A DNA stretch of 15,961 nt, taken from NCBI GenBank assembly GCA_964432995.1, contig CAYSPU010000136.1, positions 1-15,961 on the forward strand, written 5' to 3'. Shown here in pieces: positions 7,218 to 14,671 of this stretch. The notes below the pieces were generated by a model that saw nothing but the letters and a program-made list of their open reading frames with translations, was not told where the DNA came from and did no database searches. This stretch comes from CAYSPU01 sp964432995 (lineage in GTDB: Bacteria > Verrucomicrobiota > Verrucomicrobiia > Limisphaerales > JAHDYP01). A program made the translations under genes and the position numbers. Each line of letters starts with the position of its first letter. Position 1 is the first letter of the stretch.

Positions 7218-8051
7218 ATGCCCTTCGCCATCTGCAACGAAATCTACCAAGGCTGGACCCCCGACGACACCTTCGCCGCCGCCGCGCGCTTCGGCTATGA
7301 CGCCGTCGAAATCGCCCCCTTCACCCTGGCCAAGTCCGTGACCGACATCTCCGCACCCCAGCGCCAGGCCCTGCGCGATGCCGCCGCCCGACATCGCCTC
7401 GCCATCTCCGGAATCCACTGGGTCCTCGCCCAAACCGAGGGCTACCACCTCACCCACCCGGACACGGCCGTCCGCACCCGCACCGCTCGTTACTTCCGAG
7501 AGCTCGTCGACTTCTGCGCCGACCTCGGCGGCCGCTTCATCGTCCTTGGCTCCCCCAAGCAGCGCAGCCTCGCCGACGGCATCTCGCGCGAACAAGGATG
7601 CGAATGGGCCGCCGCCACCCTCCACGACGCCATCCGGCAGGCCGAAGACCGCCACGTCACGATCTGCCTCGAGCCGCTCTCGCCGGCCGAAACGAACTTC
7701 CTCAACACCGCCGCCGAAGTGGTCCAGTTCGTCGAAACCTTCGGCAGCCACGCCCTCAGGATGATCCTCGACGTCAAGGCCATGTGTTCCGAGTCGAAGC
7801 CCATCCCCGAGATCATCCACGATTCCTGGCCCTGCTTCGCCTACTTCCACGCCAATGACCGCAACCTCAAGGGGCCCGGCTTCGGCGATGTCGATTTCGT
7901 CCCCATTGCCGCCGCCCTCCGCGATGTCGGCTACACCGGCTATGTGTCGGTGGAAGTCTTCAACTTCGACGAAGGCCCTGAGATCATCGCCCGCCGTAGC
8001 CTCGAATACCTGCAGCGCGTCTTCGCCGCGGAGGACGCCGCGCCGTCCTGA
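7218..8051 (+). CDS. Sugar phosphate isomerase/epimerase (xylose isomerase-like TIM barrel)
   Basis: A 277-residue protein of the AP-endonuclease-2/xylose-isomerase-like TIM barrel family. Candidate divalent-metal ligands sit at the ends of successive strands: Glu152 in CLEPLSP, Asp185 in MILDVKAM, His211 in YFHANDRN and Glu246 in VSVEVFNF. The N-terminal strand ICNEIYQGWTPDDTFAAAAR and FGYDAVEIAP (25-34) are also typical. Members isomerise or epimerise keto sugars, inositol derivatives or hydroxypyruvate; the exact substrate cannot be read from sequence. The protein has no signal peptide, so it should be cytoplasmic. It stands alone: a repeat-filled spacer lies upstream and a toxin-gene fragment directly downstream, so context gives no pathway. 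The ATG at 7218 gives the full family length. Confidence 0.85.
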   Translation: MPFAICNEIYQGWTPDDTFAAAARFGYDAVEIAPFTLAKSVTDISAPQRQALRDAAARHRLAISGIHWVLAQTEGYHLTHPDTAVRTRTARYFRELVDFCADLGGRFIVLGSPKQRSLADGISREQGCEWAAATLHDAIRQAEDRHVTICLEPLSPAETNFLNTAAEVVQFVETFGSHALRMILDVKAMCSESKPIPEIIHDSWPCFAYFHANDRNLKGPGFGDVDFVPIAAALRDVGYTGYVSVEVFNFDEGPEIIARRSLEYLQRVFAAEDAAPS

Positions 8052-8067
8052 AAGGAGTCGAACCTGC

Positions 8068-8178
8068 GTCCGGCTCCTCCACCCCACGGAAGAACACTGG
8101 CGCTTCTTCCGGCAGATGCTCCGCACCGGCAACGCACCCGGCAACCTCGTCACGGACGCCCACTTGGCTGCCGTGAGG
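8068..8178 (+). pseudogene. Remnant of a VapC-type PIN-domain toxin
   Basis: One frame reads VRLLHPTEEHWRFFRQMLRT then GNAPGNLVTDAHLAAV. This is the typical second half of a VapC PIN domain, including the GNLVTDAHLAA acidic motif that contributes a metal-binding Asp. The N-terminal half (with the first catalytic Asp) and the last strand and helix (usually ...AIEHGxxxxTxDxDF) are missing, and no start codon or antitoxin is present. It begins 17 bases after the isomerase stop and runs up to the ribosome binding site of the next gene. It looks like a scar of an earlier toxin-antitoxin insertion. Confidence 0.75.
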
Positions 8179-8188
8179 GGGATTCGGA

Positions 8189-8791
8189 ATGGAATGGAAG
8201 GTTGACTACGGGTGGGATCGCTTTGATCTTCAGCGCGTGATCTGCGGCGAACCATCTCTGGCCCAGCGCCTGGGGGTGACGACGCACGTCTCGCCTCTGC
8301 GCCGCAAGGCCGAGAAGCTCTGGGCGGCCTATCCATCCGCCGGAGCCGAGGTGTTGGAAGACTGGCTGGTGGACGTGGCCAACGCCCGCGGGATTCGGAT
8401 CGTGACCCGACCCGGGGCGGACCTTGGCGAGTTCGTGCCGCCATCGACCGGAGTCTTCAACAACGAGGAGTTGGCGGTGTGTTTGTGCCAAGCCCAAGGT
8501 CTGGATCGACCGCAAACCCTGCGCTTGCCGGCACAACTGATCAGCGCCGGGGCGGCGAACGTCCAGGAGTTGGCCCGCCAGGCTCGCCGGGAGCGGGTCG
8601 TGCCGATCCTCGCCGAGTTGGCCCGCCTGGCACTGCGCATCGAGCCCGGTCACCCGACCTGGACTCGCCTGCGGGATCTCCTGGGTGATCCCCCCGCTCT
8701 GCGACAGCCGTTACTCCATTGGACTCGCCTGGCGGAACCGGTCCCTCATCGGGGACTCTGCGATGGTCGCAGTTGGAAGCTGGTGACATGA
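8189..8791 (+). CDS. Unrecognised 200-residue protein coupled to a nucleotidyltransferase
   Basis: I do not recognise this family. The ATG at 8189 has a good ribosome binding site (AGGGGG at 8176-8181, about 7 bases away). The protein is soluble, with no signal peptide or membrane segment. Residues 1-60 are charged and Trp-rich (MEWKVDYGWDRFDLQRVICG; LRRKAEKLWAAYP). About 120-165 is Leu/Ala/Arg-rich and probably helical (VQELARQARRERVVPILAEL). No catalytic motif stands out. The stop overlaps the start of the next gene (ATGA at 8788-8791), so the two are almost certainly translated together. The partner is a nucleotidyltransferase-fold protein, which suggests a role as antitoxin, adaptor or regulator. 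That is inference from arrangement only. Confidence 0.7.
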   Translation: MEWKVDYGWDRFDLQRVICGEPSLAQRLGVTTHVSPLRRKAEKLWAAYPSAGAEVLEDWLVDVANARGIRIVTRPGADLGEFVPPSTGVFNNEELAVCLCQAQGLDRPQTLRLPAQLISAGAANVQELARQARRERVVPILAELARLALRIEPGHPTWTRLRDLLGDPPALRQPLLHWTRLAEPVPHRGLCDGRSWKLVT

Positions 8792-9351
8792 ACCACGCAC
8801 TCGTGATCCTGCAGGCTCTCGACCACCGCCTGAACGGTCCTGTGGAACTGACCCTTTACGGCCGCGCCGCGCTCCAGCTCGGGTTCGAGGATCCGCCGGT
8901 CGATTGTGCCGTCAGCCACGACGTCGACGCCGTGTTCTGGGCTGGGCAAGCCCAGGCGCTGGCAGACGCGAGCAACTTCTGGGAAGCCGTCGAGGCGGTG
9001 AACGCAGAGTTGGCGGACCGGGGACTCTACATCAGCCACTTCTTCCAGGAAGATCAGGTGGTGCTGACCCCTGAGTGGCGAACCCAGCGCTGTCCGATTG
9101 CCGGCGGCTGGAAGAACCTGAGCCTGCACCGCCTCGGCAACGGAGATCTGCTCCTGAGCAAGCTCATGCGCGACGATCCGATCGATCATGCCGACGCCCG
9201 CTTCATCGTGTCGCGAGCCGGCTTCTCCGCGTACGACGTTCGCCGCCTGCTCGAGCGGGCGCGGGTTCCGGACATCCCTGAGATTACCGAGCATTTCGAG
9301 CGGGCCAGCCGACGCCTGCTGGATGCGCTGGGGAATCCGGGCGGGAGTTAG
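8788..9351 (+). CDS. Nucleotidyltransferase-fold protein (DUF6036/AbiEii-like)
   Basis: A 187-residue protein with a minimal nucleotidyltransferase signature: a strand and glycine motif ELTLYGRAALQLGF (20-33) followed by a DxD pair in SHDVDAVF (Asp45, Asp47). Further on, GDLLLSKLMRDDPIDHADAR resembles the conserved kinase/Lys-Asp region of DUF6036 and AbiEii-type proteins. Related proteins serve as toxins of abortive-infection or toxin-antitoxin systems, transferring nucleotides to tRNA or protein, or as antitoxins by AMPylation (MNT type). Which applies here is unknown. It overlaps the preceding unknown gene by 4 bases. The gene ends 12 bases before the convergent FG-GAP gene. The ATG at 8788 fits better than the in-frame upstream ATG at 8719, which would overlap the partner widely. 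Confidence 0.75.
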   Translation: MNHALVILQALDHRLNGPVELTLYGRAALQLGFEDPPVDCAVSHDVDAVFWAGQAQALADASNFWEAVEAVNAELADRGLYISHFFQEDQVVLTPEWRTQRCPIAGGWKNLSLHRLGNGDLLLSKLMRDDPIDHADARFIVSRAGFSAYDVRRLLERARVPDIPEITEHFERASRRLLDALGNPGGS

Positions 9352-9363
9352 GGCTCCCTCCCC

Positions 9364-11212
9364 TCACGGCACAATCACCCGATAGAACCGGGCCGTCCCA
9401 TTCGTCGCCTTCGTGTCGATGTAATCCTGCGTCCCGCCAACGCTCTTGCGCGACAACAGCATCGCCCAGTTCTGCAGATCGGTGGATCCTTCGAGGGCAT
9501 AGTGAGCCCCGGCCGTGGGTTCCTGGATCGTCAGCGCCAGTCCGTTGGTCGAAGTGCCGACCAACGTAAGCGCCGGCACGTGATTTGTCTCGGCATAGTC
9601 CTCGTGCTCCTCGATCTTCAGATACTGGTCGGCAGCGACGTCGCTGAACTCCTGCACAATCCCCGACGGCCATTCGATCGTGAGGGTCGTGACGTTCGTG
9701 GCGTCGCCCAAGCCGAAGTGGGCGATCAACAACTGGCCACCGCCTCCGAAATAGGCATTGCCTGAAATCTCGCGCATCTGCGAGAAGGTGCGGCCATGAA
9801 TCGTCGCTTGGGCTCGAACCTTGGCGCCAATAGCCGTGCGGTTGGACACCCGCCCTTCGAGTTTCACCTTCAGCCAATGGTTGGGGTTACCCAGCGCCGG
9901 CAGGTTGTTCGTGTAGAGGAAATCGGCGGTGCTCCGATGCGGCACAAACAGATCTAGGAAGCCATCGTTGTCGTAGTCTCCCCAACTGAACAAGGCAGGA
10001 TTTACAGAGAAAGGACCCAGCGCTGCGCTGGAAGTGACGTCCGCGAAGTCCGTCCCGGCCAGGTTCCGGTACAGCTTGAAGACGTAGGTTCCTCCGATCA
10101 GCTCCGCTCCCGAAAGATCCAGAAAACCATCATTGTCAAAATCGTTCCACGCTGGCCACGCGGTTCCCGACACGCCGGTCGGGAGAGCAACTTCTGCCCG
10201 GGTGAATCTGCCCCGTCCGTCATTCACGTGGAGAGCGCTGCCTGCGTTTCCCCCATACCAGAGGTCTGCATCTCCATCATTGTCGAAGTCGCCCCAACTG
10301 CCGCCCCCGATGCTTCTACACCGCTCAGAGATCAGAGAACCAACGTCGTTTGCCGTCATCTTCTCGAAGGTGCCATCTCCGCGGTTTCGATAGAGCGTGT
10401 TGAATTCCGACGCGGTGGTGAACTGGGATCCGTTGCTGATGAAGAGATCCAGGAAGCCATCCCGATCGTAGTCCCCCAGGCGGCGGCCTCAGACCAGTCT
10501 CTGGGCGTGTTAAAGGTCGCGGTTTCGACGGCCGTGAAGACTCCGCCGCCGTCATTGCGATACAGCATGTCCGTGTTCCCGCTCGTGGCGCGGGCAACGA
10601 ACAGGTCCAAGTGGCTGTTATTGTCGAAGTCGCCGACCGCTCCGCACGAGCCTCCCGCCGAGTATCGGGTGAGGGAGTTCATGATTAGCGAAAAGCTGCC
10701 GTCCCCATTGTTGTGGTACAGCGTGTCGTGGGCACCTCCATAACCCCATTGTAAAGGTCCTCGAAGCCGTCGTTGTCGTAATCGAACCACACAGCCGCGG
10801 GGGTAGGGATACCATCGGTGACGAAGTTCGGCGCAGTGATCATCGCGAATGTGGGGTTGACCTCGAGTTCGTCGATCTCACTGGTGACCGAGGCGCCCAC
10901 GGCGTCGGTGACGACGATGTCATAGGGGCCGGCATCGGCCACCTGCACGTTCGTGAGCGTGATTGTATAGCTCGTCGCCCAGGGGATGGGCGCGCCGCTG
11001 AGCCGCCATTGGTAGGTGTAGGGCGACGTGCCGCCGCTGAACCACACTCGATCTGTAACCGTGGCGCCGATGCTCACTGAGTGGCAGAAGTTGGTCGGGC
11101 CGCGTGTGATTTCCAGATCGGCGGCTTGCACAACTCCCACTCCGAGCGCGAGCAGACACCACCACCCGACGGCAGCCCGCAGGATGCGCGGGGCGTTTGA
11201 CGTGGCCTTCAT
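9364..11212 (-). CDS. Exported Ig/FG-GAP/ASPIC-UnbV repeat protein, frameshifted twice
   Basis: Read on the minus strand from 11212. It begins MKATSNAPRILRAAVGWWC with a signal peptide ending GVVQA-A, then an Ig-like domain (SPYTYQWRLSGAPIP, ADAGPYDIVVTDAVGASVTS). A row of FG-GAP/VCBS calcium-binding repeats follows (DYDNDGFEDLY, DFDNNSHLDLFVA, DYDRDGFLDLF, DFDNDGDADLWYGG, DFDNDGFLDL, DYDNDGFLDLFVPH), then an ASPIC/UnbV domain (NHWLKVKLEGRVSNRTAIGA, LTIEWPSGIVQEF). The tail, ALEGSTDLQNWAMLL to RFYRVIVP, is typical of large exported verrucomicrobial proteins. The frame breaks near 10735 (YNG then YGGAHDTLYHN) and near 10480 (AAAWG then DYDRDGFLD); each is repaired by one added base, the second within a G-run. 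Without them the protein would be about 615 residues. A surface adhesion or polymer-binding role is likely; CRTAC-like relatives are common in this phylum. Confidence 0.8.
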
Positions 11213-11220
11213 CTGGGGAT

Positions 11221-11227
11221 CTCCTTT
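11221..11227 (-). promoter_or_regulatory. Ribosome binding site AAAGGAG
   Basis: On the minus strand AAAGGAG ends 8 bases before the ATG at 11212. It selects this start over an in-frame ATG at 11236, which would place the site inside the coding region. Confidence 0.7.
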
Positions 11228-11471
11228 CCTTTCCATCGGTTGCGCCGGCGGTTCCGATGCGGTTGTGCACGGCTTTCGGCGCTCTTTCTCGAGTCATCGT
11301 TTACCAGGGGGGGCGACCGGCTTGGGCCGCATCCCGCCCTTCCAACCCGTACATCCGGAAAGGCAACCGAGAGTTTCGCAGAGTAGACCGATCCCGAGCA
11401 AAAGCCGCAGAGCTGGCAGAAGAACCGGTCCAGGAGCCGACCTGACTGGTTCACGTAGCTCGGTTTCTCCG

Positions 11472-11506
11472 CCCCTCACCCCAACCCTCTCCCGGGGGGA
11501 GAGGGG
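11472..11506 (+). repeat. CCCCTCACCCCAACCCTCTC-type repeat, copy 1
   Basis: The element runs into a CCCTCTCCC...GGGGGAGAGGG hairpin. An inverted copy lies at 11628-11665. This sequence type is dispersed in many bacterial genomes (recalled, not searched). Confidence 0.75.
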
Positions 11507-11627
11507 GAAGCATGCGAACGGGATCTGAGAACTCGGAAGCCTTCGGATTCGTCGGCGCATCGAGCAAGTCACCGCTGCCGACCGATGCGGGTGTGCTCCT
11601 CGTGGCGCGGAAGACACCGAACGCTCT

Positions 11628-11665
11628 CCCTCTCCCGTCGGACGGGAGAGGGCTGGGGTGAGGGG
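11628..11665 (-). repeat. CCCCTCACCCCAGCCCTCTC-type repeat, copy 2
   Basis: Inverted relative to the copy at 11472-11506. Its own hairpin is CCCTCTCCCGTC with GACGGGAGAGGG. The two copies bracket about 120 bases and could form a large stem with each other. Confidence 0.75.
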
Positions 11666-11688
11666 CAGCAGGCTTGGTGACCGCATCC

Positions 11689-11715
11689 TGCGGCGCCCTC
11701 GGAGAGGTCGCCCTA
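11689..11715 (-). repeat. 27-base dispersed repeat, copy B
   Basis: Exact reverse complement of 141-167. It lies between the CCCCTCACCCC element and the antitoxin gene. Confidence 0.8.
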
Positions 11716-11831
11716 GCTTCGGTAGGCAGGTGCCCACGGCCTCGCGGATCCTTCGCCGATGGGGTAGGGTCCAAGATTCGCGAGAAGAGAACTCGCCTTG
11801 CCTGGGTCGTGGCGTGCTGTAGATTCCAGAC

Positions 11832-12020
11832 GTGAGCAACAAGGAAATCGTGAAAGAGTTGCTGGAGCGCCTGCCCGAGGAAGCGACCCTTTCGGATATC
11901 GCCCAGGAAATCGAGCTCATCGCCGGGATCCGGGAGGGTTTGGCCGAATTGGATCGAGGGGAGCGTCGAACGGCGGCGCAACTCCGTGACCGGCTTCGCG
12001 AATGGACCACTTCACGGTGA
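11832..12020 (+). CDS. Antitoxin of a ParE/RelE-type module
   Basis: A 62-residue, mostly helical, charged protein starting at GTG 11832. It opens SNKEIVKELLERLPEEATLS and continues through a second helix (DIAQEIELIAGIREGLAELD) to a basic tail. Its size, acidic helix content and position fit small antitoxins that are encoded ahead of ParE toxins. The stop overlaps the toxin start by 19 bases, which implies coupled translation. Such antitoxins bind and block the toxin; many also repress their own promoter, but a ribbon-helix-helix DNA-binding motif is not obvious here. Confidence 0.78.
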   Translation: MSNKEIVKELLERLPEEATLSDIAQEIELIAGIREGLAELDRGERRTAAQLRDRLREWTTSR

Positions 12021-12313
12021 TCTTCGCTCCGCGGGCCGAGCGCGACCTCCAGGCGATCACGTACTACATCGCCCGCCATACCGACGCCCAGATTGCCGAT
12101 CGGTTCGGCAACCAATTGATCGACCGAGCACTGACATTGGCATCCCTCCCTGAGCGTGGCCGGGTCGTCCCCGAGTTTGGTGATCCCGGCATCCGCGAGA
12201 TCCTCTTCAAGAGTTACCGCATCATCTATCGCGTTCGCGGTCAGGCTGTGGAGGTCGTCCGCTTCTGGCATGCTGCGCGCGGTGCTCCCGAGATCGACTC
12301 CGACCAGTTCTGA
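12002..12313 (+). CDS. ParE/RelE-family toxin
   Basis: A 103-residue protein of the ParE/RelE fold. Typical parts are FTVIFAPRAERDLQAITYYI (4-23), a central LASLPERGRVVPEFGDPGIR, and the C-terminal strand block EILFKSYRIIYRVRGQAVEV followed by VVRFWHAAR (86-93). The YRIIYRV strand pair is the best family marker. Members either poison DNA gyrase (ParE) or cleave mRNA on ribosomes (RelE); the sequence fits ParE better, but residues do not decide it. Length is normal and the frame is intact, so the module may be active. The antitoxin lies directly upstream with a 19-base overlap. Confidence 0.9.
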   Translation: MDHFTVIFAPRAERDLQAITYYIARHTDAQIADRFGNQLIDRALTLASLPERGRVVPEFGDPGIREILFKSYRIIYRVRGQAVEVVRFWHAARGAPEIDSDQF

Positions 12314-12405
12314 TCCTCTTTCCCTCGCCCCTCTGGGACTCAGAGACCCGCCCGCCCAGCATTGGGGTCCGGAATCCACCTCCCCGAGCTTCCCCCTCCA
12401 CCGGG

Positions 12406-12516
12406 CTAGTCGCCCCAGGGATTCAGCGTGCTGACGCCCGGGAAGTCCTGGGTAGTCCGCGTGACCACCGTCAGGCCATGGGCGAGAGCGACGGCGGTTC
12501 GAGCAGGAACCTCATA
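12406..12516 (-). pseudogene. C-terminal remnant of a VapC-type PIN toxin
   Basis: The minus-strand frame ends VALAHGLTVVTRTTQDFPGV and STLNPWGD with a TAG stop at 12406-12408, the usual VapC tail (AHGLTVVTRNxxDF...LNPW). The body of the toxin, including its catalytic acidic residues, is missing: the upstream AbrB-type antitoxin runs into it directly. A deletion removed perhaps 90-100 codons. The toxin is dead. Confidence 0.75.
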
Positions 12517-12736
12517 CACCCTCCACAGGACGACGATCTCTTGCCGCCGCCGGGACCCGCCCCAGGCGTCGGAGCCACTGAAGACCGCCACCGGAACGAC
12601 TCGGCTGCAGCTTGACGACCCGCAAGGCGTTGCCGTCCTCCTGCCAATCCAACGTGGTGCCGGCGGTGATCTGGAACTGCTCGCGCAGTGCCTTCGGCAC
12701 GACCGTTTGTCCTTTGCTGCTGACCGTGCTTGTCAT
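12512..12736 (-). CDS. AbrB/MazE-type antitoxin next to a deleted toxin
   Basis: Starts MTSTVSSKGQTVVPKALREQ, the swapped-hairpin AbrB/VapB DNA-binding domain, with FQITAGTTLDW and NALRVVKL completing it (residues 1-43). The last 25 residues (GGLQWLRRLGRVPAAARD and on) do not look like a normal VapB tail and probably come from out-of-frame sequence after the deletion that removed most of vapC. The DNA-binding part is intact, so it may still bind its old operator. The stop lies just inside the VapC remnant. Confidence 0.75.
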   Translation of the reverse strand: MTSTVSSKGQTVVPKALREQFQITAGTTLDWQEDGNALRVVKLQPSRSGGGLQWLRRLGRVPAAARDRRPVEGV

Positions 12737-12888
12737 GGTTGGAGATTTTTACCACGCGTTGGGGTTGTCAAGACCCTGGGGAGAGCACCGGCGGGTGCGG
12801 ACGGGGCGCCTGGGCTCCGGGCTCGCGGCTCCGGAATCGGTCTGCCCTTCCGCGCCTTCGGAACCGCTACGAGGCTCTCCCCTCGCCC

Positions 12889-14442
12889 TCAGGACCGCGA
12901 GGTCGTCGCCAGTCGCGAATGGCGCACACTGTATCCAAAGTAGATTACCATCCCGACGGCGAACCAGATGATCAGCCGTTCCCAGGTCCGCCAGGGCAGA
13001 TTGAGCATCAGGACGAGGGAGGAAATGGCGCCCATGGGCGCCACGAACCAGACGAGCGGCGTGCGGAACGCCGGCTTGAGTTCCGGGTTCCGAACCCGCA
13101 ATACGAGCACGCCGACACAGACAATCACGAAGGCCAGCAGCGTGCCGATGTTGCAGAGGCTGCCGGCTTCCCGCACGTTGAACATCGCCGCGAAGAAGGC
13201 CACGATGAGCCCGGTGACGATCGACGTGATCCACGGCGTGCGGAACCGCGGGTGAATCCGGTTGACCATCGGCGGCAGCAACCCGTCGCGGGACATGGCC
13301 CAGAACACCCGCGATTGCCCATACAACATCACCAGGATCACGGAGGACAGCCCGCAGATGGCGCCCAACTCAATCAGTTGGGCCATCCATCCCATGTGCG
13401 CCACCTTGGCGGCCAGGGCAATCGGGTTCGGCACGTCCAACTGTTTGTACGGCACGACTCCCGTGGCGATGGCGGAGACGAGGATGTAGAGGATCGTGCA
13501 GACAATCAGCGAACCGATGATGCCGATCGGCATGTCCCGCTGCGGGTTCTTCGCCTCCTGCGCCGCGGTGCTCACCGCGTCAAAACCGATATACGCAAAG
13601 AACACCAGGCTCGCCCCCTGCATCACTCCCGACCACCCGAACCGCCCCCAATCGCCGGTGGTGTTCTCCGGCACGAAGGGACGCCAGTTGTCCGCCGAGA
13701 TCATGCGCGCGGCCCCCACAATGAAGAGCAGAATCACCGCCAGCTTGATGAACACCACAACGTTGTTCACCGCTGCCGACTCCCGAATCCCGATCACCAG
13801 AAGCGTGGTGACCACGAACACGATCAAGATGGCCGGCAGATTGAACAGCGCCGTCACCGGCGCCAGCGATGCCACGTCCACCCCGCCCTTCGTCAGTTGC
13901 CCCACCAAACCGTCCGTCAACGGCTGCCAGCCAGGAGACACGCTCAACTGCAGATTGCCGATCATTGCCGCGGAGATTTCCACCAACTGCGTCCCCCGTG
14001 CCGCCGCCAGCTCCGGCGGCACCACAATCCCGAACGAGCCCAGGAACGAAACCACATAGCCCGACCACCCGACGGCCACCGTGATCGCGCCGACGGCATA
14101 CTCGAGTACCAGGTCCCATCCGATGATCCAGGCGAACAGCTCGCCCAGCGTCGCGTATCCGTAGGTGTAGGCGCTCCCGGACATCGGCACCAGCGAGGCG
14201 AATTCGCTGTAACACAAGGCTGCGAACACGCAGGCCAACCCCGCCAGCACAAACGACAACACCACCGCCGGCCCCGCGTTCAGCGCCGCCACCGTTCCCG
14301 TCAGCACGAAAATCCCCGTGCCCACAATGGCGCCCACGCCGAGCAACGTCAGATTCAGCGGACCCAGCGCCCGCTGCATCCGTTGATCGCTCGCGGCTTC
14401 CGTCTGCAGCTCGACCACTGATTTCCGGCGTAATAGGTTCAT
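12889..14442 (-). CDS. APC-superfamily amino acid permease
   Basis: A 517-residue inner-membrane transporter with about 12-14 membrane segments. Family signatures: GVGAIVGTGIFVLTG (35-49; unwound first helix that binds the substrate), ALCYSEFASLVPMSGSAYTY (75-94), FFAYIGFDAVSTAAQEAKNP in the middle, MSRDGLLPP (about 385-393) and NIGTLLAFVIVCVGVLVLR near the end. This set matches the cationic amino acid transporter/YfnA branch of APC permeases, which take up or exchange amino acids; the substrate cannot be fixed. A close paralogue lies directly upstream (14672 onward). A repeat-filled 229-base gap separates them, so they may not be co-transcribed. Confidence 0.9.
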   Translation of the reverse strand: MNLLRRKSVVELQTEAASDQRMQRALGPLNLTLLGVGAIVGTGIFVLTGTVAALNAGPAVVLSFVLAGLACVFAALCYSEFASLVPMSGSAYTYGYATLGELFAWIIGWDLVLEYAVGAITVAVGWSGYVVSFLGSFGIVVPPELAAARGTQLVEISAAMIGNLQLSVSPGWQPLTDGLVGQLTKGGVDVASLAPVTALFNLPAILIVFVVTTLLVIGIRESAAVNNVVVFIKLAVILLFIVGAARMISADNWRPFVPENTTGDWGRFGWSGVMQGASLVFFAYIGFDAVSTAAQEAKNPQRDMPIGIIGSLIVCTILYILVSAIATGVVPYKQLDVPNPIALAAKVAHMGWMAQLIELGAICGLSSVILVMLYGQSRVFWAMSRDGLLPPMVNRIHPRFRTPWITSIVTGLIVAFFAAMFNVREAGSLCNIGTLLAFVIVCVGVLVLRVRNPELKPAFRTPLVWFVAPMGAISSLVLMLNLPWRTWERLIIWFAVGMVIYFGYSVRHSRLATTSRS

Positions 14443-14464
14443 AGATTCTGCCGCTTGGCCGTCA

Positions 14465-14494
14465 TGTCAGCGCCGACTGACGTCGGCGGCTACG
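14465..14494 (+). repeat. Hairpin repeat, copy 1
   Basis: A 30-base element TGTCAGCGCC...GGCGGCTACG with a CGCCGAC/GTCGGCG hairpin. It differs at one base from the copy at 14574-14603. It shares its core with the cloverleaf element at 5421-5471. Confidence 0.8.
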
Positions 14495-14513
14495 CTCAAT
14501 CCGTGCGTAGCCG

Positions 14514-14529
14514 TCCCGCGTACGCGGGA
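14514..14529. repeat. Perfect 16-base palindrome
   Basis: TCCCGCGTACGCGGGA, preceded by GTAGCCG, lies between the two hairpin repeats. It looks like a variant of the same element with a different stem. Confidence 0.7.
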
Positions 14530-14573
14530 TCAGTCCGCGCATTCTTCTTCCGCACCAAACCCGTTCACCCATC

Positions 14574-14603
14574 TGTCAGCGCCGACTCACGTCGGCGGCT
14601 ACG
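14574..14603 (+). repeat. Hairpin repeat, copy 2
   Basis: 29 of 30 bases match 14465-14494; the one change is at the hairpin tip. The two copies are direct repeats 109 bases apart in the spacer between the permease genes. Confidence 0.8.
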
Positions 14604-14671
14604 GCTCGACGGCGGTCGAGGTTGCAGCCAACTGGATTCCGCGCCGTGTATGCTTGGGCGCCGGGCGGAAG

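Larger units (their letters stand above)
11237..11831. other. Repeat-rich spacer between FG-GAP gene and ParE-type module
   Basis: About 600 bases without a convincing gene. It holds two inverted copies of a CCCCTCACCCC element and copy B of the 27-base repeat, listed separately. A minus-strand frame ending at 11294 encodes a hydrophobic stretch with a lipobox-like Cys, but it lacks a start and ribosome binding site. No clear promoter was recognised for either flanking gene. Confidence 0.6.

Noticed and set aside
8050..8085. tRNA-like T-arm (GGTTCGACTCC) on the minus strand
   Set aside because: The T-stem does not close (GCAGG against CCTTT), no anticodon or acceptor arm is found, and the same bases are explained by a PIN-domain remnant on the plus strand.
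9343..9358. Short hairpin GGGAG/CTCCC between convergent genes as a terminator
   Set aside because: Only five base pairs and no T-run on either strand.
11472..11665. CRISPR-like or insertion-sequence ends
   Set aside because: Only two inverted copies with unrelated sequence between; no regular spacing, no transposase frame and no target duplication seen.
12730..14421. Long open frame on the plus strand (563 codons)
   Set aside because: Antisense to the first permease; very rich in His/Arg/Gln/Pro and without any recognisable domain.
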